From: Clostridiales bacterium UBA6330
Lineage (GTDB): Bacteria; Bacillota; Clostridia; Oscillospirales; CAG-272
Assembly (NCBI GenBank): GCA_002438075.1
Contig: DJSQ01000127.1
Location: 1 to 5,453, forward strand
DNA: 5,453 bases
Direction of reading: 5' to 3'
Of this stretch, positions 5,259-5,453 are shown in pieces (the stretch's first letter is position 1; the number at the start of each line of letters is the position of its first letter). Under the pieces are notes generated by a model, which did no database searches, had not been told where the DNA came from, and was given only the letters and a program-made list of their open reading frames with translations. The translations under genes and the position numbers were made by a program.

Positions 5259-5299
5259 AAGAAGTTTCCCCAAGCCCCTTCAAGAACTTTCAACGCATT
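5228..5299. repeat. Palindromic MITE-like element overlapping the tmcAL stop
   Basis: A perfect 15-bp inverted repeat (5242-5256 / 5259-5273) encloses only GA and contains the tmcAL TGA stop (5256-5258). An outer 8-bp inverted repeat, ATGCGTTG (5237-5244) and CAACGCAT (5291-5298), frames it. 5252-5259 can alternatively pair with 5279-5286, so two exclusive folds exist. TATAGG at 5222-5227 and again at 5300-5305 flanks the unit and may be a target-site duplication. No transposase is encoded. With no U-tract after the hairpin it is not a classic terminator, although it may still end or protect the tmcAL mRNA. Confidence 0.65.
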
Positions 5300-5305
5300 T
5301 ATAGG

Positions 5306-5453
5306 GGAAGTGCGAACATAGTGCCACCGGCGTTCGGAGATTTGCGATATAATGCCCTACACGAGTGCCGAGATTCCGCCTGCCGGCGCCCCGTCGGGGT
5401 TCGACTCCGCGGCAATGGTTGGTGTTTGCGTTCGCCGTTACACGGTGGTGCCG
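5306..5453. other. Non-coding tail with no recognised feature
   Basis: I find no open frame with a ribosome binding site, no tRNA and no recognisable RNA in these 148 bases. A TATAAT at 5348-5353 has no -35 at the proper distance. A GGTTCGACTCC stretch (5398-5408) resembles a tRNA T-arm, but the stem has a mismatch and no matching acceptor strand lies upstream. A short CCCC/GGGG hairpin is present at 5389-5399. Confidence 0.5.

Noticed and set aside
3939..5273. A 444-codon minus-strand open frame opposite tmcAL
   Set aside because: It is Arg/Gly-rich shadow sequence that crosses two promoters and starts inside the palindromic element.
5348..5353. TATAAT as a promoter -10
   Set aside because: The sequence 17 nt upstream (CACCGG) is nothing like a -35, and no gene follows within the window.
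5345..5425. Possible tRNA, from a GGTTCGACTCC T-arm-like stretch at 5398-5408
   Set aside because: The T-stem has a G-G mismatch and no 7-bp acceptor partner or anticodon arm is found at the right distance.

Overview
This 5.45 kb window looks like chromosomal DNA of a GC-rich Bacillota, most likely an uncultured gut-type Clostridia (inference). The grounds are strong AGGAGG-type ribosome binding sites, sigma-A promoters with 17-bp spacers, and a ylbM(tmcAL) / ylbN(yceD) / rpmF neighbourhood arranged as in Bacillus. Two further genes, a DUF1294 membrane protein and a cytidylate-kinase-like protein, are also common in this group. I see no phage, CRISPR, transposase, rRNA or tRNA gene.

Layout: 1-232 is non-coding and holds three inverted repeats, including an 80-nt palindrome with perfect 25-bp arms. 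At 233-514 (-) is a small DUF1294 membrane protein. It is divergent from a cytidylate-kinase-like gene at 667-1299 (+), and the two promoters lie back to back at 547-623. That gene converges with a 551-aa cytoplasmic glycoside-hydrolase-like TIM-barrel protein (1357-3012, -), and a long hairpin at 1301-1338 separates them. Upstream of it on the minus strand is a ribosome-related operon: yceD/DUF177 (3332-3856) followed by rpmF (3091-3294), with a terminator-like hairpin at 3045-3083 before the hydrolase gene. A second divergent promoter pair (3914-4022) drives yceD-rpmF leftwards and tmcAL (4053-5258, +), the tRNA-Met cytidine acetate ligase, rightwards. The tmcAL 3' end runs into a small palindromic element. 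The last ~150 bases contain nothing I recognise.

How the parts work together: yceD, rpmF and tmcAL all concern the translation machinery (23S rRNA/50S assembly, ribosomal protein L32, ac4C34 in elongator tRNA-Met). Both divergent transcripts start from near-identical promoter sequences placed as an inverted pair. The hydrolase-like protein is the functional outsider: it has no visible promoter of its own and may depend on read-through from the rpmF operon.

No multi-gene undescribed system is evident. The most interesting points are the element that appears to have rewritten the tmcAL C-terminus, the 80-nt palindrome, the orphan hydrolase with a cysteine cluster, and the paired near-copy promoters.
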